Assembly (NCBI RefSeq): GCF_036417845.1
Contig: NC_089978.1
Location: forward strand, 135,154,288-135,218,287
DNA length: 64,000 nucleotides
Origin: Apteryx mantelli
Taxonomy: Eukaryota; Chordata; Aves; Apterygiformes; Apterygidae
Direction of reading: 5' to 3'
In this document: positions 61,106 through 64,000 of the stretch, piece by piece
Position numbering within the stretch: the first letter of the stretch is position 1
Layout of the letters: each line of letters starts with the position of its first letter
Program-made: the position numbers and the translations under genes
Notes under the pieces: generated by a model
The model's database searches: none
What the model saw: the letters and a program-made list of their open reading frames with translations, nothing else
What the model was told of the DNA's origin: nothing

Positions 61106-63610
61106 CACAGAATCACAGAATGGTTGAGGTTGGACCTCTGGAGATCTAGCCCAACCCCCCTGCTCAAACAGCATCACCTAGAGCACATTGCCCAGGATTG
61201 TGTCCAGACAGCTTTGAATATCTCCAAGAATGGAGACTCCACAACCTCTCTGGGCAATTTGTTCCAGTGCTCAGTCTCCCTCACAGTAAAGAAGTTTTTC
61301 CTCATGTTCATATGCAAGTTCCTGTTTTTCAGTTTGTGCCCGTTGCCTCTCGTCCTGTCACTGGGCACCACTGAAAAAAGTCTGGCCCCATCATCTTTAC
61401 ACCCTCCCTTCAGATACTTACACATGTTGATAAGATCCCCCCTCAGCCTTCTCTTCTCCAGGCTGAACAGTGACAGCTCTCTCAGCCTTTCCTCATGTAT
61501 GGGAAAGTGAGGAAGAATGTCAAGGAGATAGGCGATGGAAGCTAGCCAGACCGTTCCGTGGGAAAAGGAGCATCAACAGGGCATGTTGACCCATAGCCAT
61601 GTAGCTGGGCCTATGCCAGCGTGGCGCTGCACCTGGGCTTTGACTCGAGATTAGCCATGAGCTCAATGTGCCCACTGTGCCTGTGTATAGTACACAAAAA
61701 CCATGTATAGTGCTCCCCCCCGGCATTCCTCGCCATGGACCGATGCTCAGTGGTGCCAGGGACTCTCCCGCTCCTTTATTGCCACAATTGGGAAATCACT
61801 GGGGAACCCCCACTCAGACGCAGAGGTAATAAATGCTCGGTATCAACCTTAGTGTGCCTTGTGTTTGTGTATCTGTTCCTGCTGGGAGTCCAGGCATCAC
61901 CCCTACCGGACCCTTACACCTCATATGAGAGATGCCCCATTTGCTTAATCATCTTAGTAGCCCTTTGTTGGACTCGCTCCAGTAGCTCCATGTTTCTCTT
62001 GTATTGGGGAGCCCAGAACTGGACACAGTACTCCAGGTGTGGCTTCACCAGGGCTGAGCAGAGGGGGAGGGTCCCATCCCTCAACCTGCTGGCAAAGCTA
62101 GTCCTAATGCAGTGCAGGATACCATTGGCCTTCTTGGCCACAAGGACAAATTGCTGGCTCATGGTCAAACTTGCTGTCCACCAGGGCTCCCAGGTCCTTC
62201 TCCACAGAGCTGCTTTCCAGCAGGTTAGTCCCCAGCCTGTACTGGTGCATGGGGTTATTCCTCCCTAGGTGCAGAACTCTGCATTTCCCTTTGTTGAACT
62301 TCATAAGGTTCCTGGCTGCACATGCCTGTCGAGGTCCCTCTGGATGGCAGCACAGCCCTCTGGTGTATCTGCCACTCCTCCCAGTCTTGTATCATCAGCA
62401 AACTTGCTGAGGGTGCACTCTGTCCCTTCATCCAGGTCATTGATGAAGAAGTTGAACAAGACTGGACCCAGTATTGACCCCTGGGGTACACTGCTAGTTA
62501 CTGGCCTCCAACTAGACTTTGTGCCATTGATCACAACCCTCTGAGCTCCGCCATTCAGCCAGTTCTCAATCCACTTCCCTGTCTGCTCCAGCCCATACTT
62601 CCTGAGCTTACCTATGAGGATGTTATGGGAGACAGTGTCAAAAGCCTTGCTGAAGTCAAGGTAGACAACATCCACTGCTGTCCCCTCATTGACCCAGCCA
62701 GCAATTCCATCAGAGAAGGCTATCAGGTTGGTGAAGCATCATTTCCCCTTAGTGAATCCATGCTGACTACTCCCGATCACCTTCTTGTCCTGCATGTGCT
62801 TGGAAATGGTATCCAGCATTAGTTGCTCCACCGCCTTCCCTCCAGGGATCGAGGTGAGGCTGACCAGCCTGTAGTTCCCTGGGTCTTCCTTCTTACCCTT
62901 TTGGAAGATTGGCGTGACATTTGCTTTCTTCCAGTCCTCAGGTACCTCTCCTGATCGCCACGATCTTTCAAAAATGATTGAGAGTAGCCTAGCGATGACA
63001 TCCTCCAGCTCCCTCAGCACTCCTGGGTGTATCCCATCAGGGCCCATGGACTTGTATATGTCCAGTTTGCTTAAGTATTCCCTAACCTGATCCTCCTCCA
63101 GCAAGAGAAAGTCTTTCTTTCTCTGGACTTTATCCCTGGTCTCCAGGGTCTGGGAATCCTGAGGGCTGGCCTTAGCAGTAAAGACTGAAGCAAGGGCGGC
63201 ATTCAGTAACTCTGCCTTTTCTGTATCTTTTGTCACCAGGCCCCCTGCCTCATTCAGCAGAAGACCCACATTTCTCTTAGTCTTCCTTTTGTTGCTGATG
63301 TATTTGAAGACACCCTTCTTGTTGTCCTTGACATCCCTTGCCTGATTAAATTCCAGATGATCTTTGGCCTTCCTAGTCCCATCCCTGCATACTCAGATGA
63401 CATCCCTATATTCCTCCCAAGTGGCCTGTCCCTGCTTCCACCTTCTGTGCACTTTCTTCTTCTGTTTGAGTTTTGCCAGGAGCTCCTTGTTCATCCATGC
63501 AGGTCTCCTGCCCCTTTTGCTTGACTTCCTGCTCATTGGGAGGGACTGTTATTGAGCTGGAGGAGGTGATCCTTGAATATCAACCAGACTTTCCACACTT
63601 TCTTTTGGCA
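61106..63610 (-). mobile_element. CR1 LINE, 5'-truncated, fairly well preserved (antisense), interrupted by a solo LTR
   Basis: The 3' end has the inverted octamer repeat AATCACAGAATCACAGAAT at 61108. On the minus strand the reverse transcriptase is still readable in two long frames: 63269-62739 (LLNAALASVF, MGPDGIHPGVLREL, PEDWKKANVTPIFQKG) and 62675-62301 ([55 protein letters not shown] with the FADD active site). About 2.1 kb of CR1 remains once the 423-bp insertion at 61496-61918 is excluded. It is younger than most CR1 pieces here, but its frames are already broken. The 5' limit is approximate. Confidence 0.92.
61496..61918 (+). mobile_element. Solo LTR (423 bp) nested in the CR1
   Basis: Begins TGTATGGGAAAG and ends CCCTTACA (TG...CA). 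It is flanked by identical CCTCA at 61491-61495 and 61919-61923, a clean 5-bp target duplication. Outside it the CR1 sequence resumes exactly (CCTCATATGAGAGATGCC). An AATAAA signal lies near 61828. The 5-bp duplication suggests an ERVL-type (class III) origin. Only the LTR remains, so this is a fossil left by recombination, younger than its CR1 host. Confidence 0.88.
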
Positions 63611-63639
63611 GAGTCAGCTTCCTCTGAAAATTGCTCAGT

Positions 63640-64000
63640 GTTTCTGAGGTATTTTGGCCCAGAGTAGGGAGAATGCTCAACTTTCTTGGAATTGAATATT
63701 GAAATCCTTTTAAAAGAAGATCTTGCATGAACAAAGCATGGAAACCAAAATTGTCTGCAAAGTATTAAGAAGTGTCCCAAAACTTTAGTCCTCACATACA
63801 GCATATACACTAGTTAATTAAATGGCACTAGGAGACACTTCTGGAACTTAATTGCCTCTATAGTTAAATTGTCTCTGTCATTGTCTTGGTCTAGGTCATG
63901 TAACACTCTCTCAAACATCTTCTGGGCATAGTCTGGAAGATAGCAGAGCAGGAAGCATCCCCAAATAATTCTGCAAGTGGCTGTTCAGCTTTCACTGTTA
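63640..64000. other. Right-edge non-coding DNA
   Basis: AT-rich sequence past the CR1, with no gene or repeat recognised. Confidence 0.4.

Noticed and set aside
62301-63269. Reverse-transcriptase frames as a host gene
   Set aside because: They belong to the CR1 LINE, flanked by the CR1 3' octamers and UTR, and the frames are interrupted.

Overview
The window is vertebrate nuclear DNA, almost certainly avian. It has multi-exon genes with GT-AG introns, CpG-island promoters, and many CR1 LINE copies of several ages, which is the repeat profile of birds and other sauropsids. No bacterial operons, tRNA or rRNA genes, or CRISPR arrays were seen. The gene order matches the human 12p13.31 block C1R - RBP5 - CLSTN3 - PEX5, with one extra gene that the human block lacks.

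Layout. Positions 1-3640 (minus): the 5' half of C1R, which runs off the left edge. 3.7-8.6 kb: a gap where mammals carry C1RL; no gene is recognised there, only a GC-rich block at 8.2-8.56 kb. 8.71-10.28 kb (minus): complete four-exon RBP5, 135 aa. 10.28-11.18 kb: a CpG-rich region between the divergent RBP5 and CLSTN3 start codons. 11.18-26.4 kb (plus): complete CLSTN3, 18 coding exons, 975 aa. 27.67-35.90 kb (minus): a complete seven-exon mitochondrial pyrimidine-nucleotide carrier of the SLC25A33/SLC25A36 group, 315 aa, tail-to-tail with CLSTN3. 36.6-41.7 kb: CR1 LINEs of at least two ages and a solo LTR. 44.0-55.2 kb (plus): complete PEX5, 15 coding exons, 643 aa, long-isoform type. 55.2-64 kb: no gene recognised; degraded CR1 pieces and one fairly well-preserved CR1 with a 423-bp solo LTR inserted in it.

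The genes do not form a pathway. They are held together by descent. A calsyntenin, an SLC25A33/36-type carrier and a cellular retinol-binding protein also sit together in human at 1p36.22 (CLSTN1, SLC25A33, RBP7) and 3q23 (CLSTN2, SLC25A36, RBP1/RBP2). The carrier here therefore looks like the third whole-genome-duplication copy, kept in this lineage and absent from the human CLSTN3-PEX5 interval. It is the most notable item in the window. A second is an unannotated, phase-neutral, open candidate exon inside PEX5 intron 7.

Exon joins were read by eye from splice sites and reading frame. For RBP5, CLSTN3, the carrier and PEX5 the summed coding lengths are exact multiples of three and end in a stop codon. 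Domain calls rest on remembered family sequences, not on a search.
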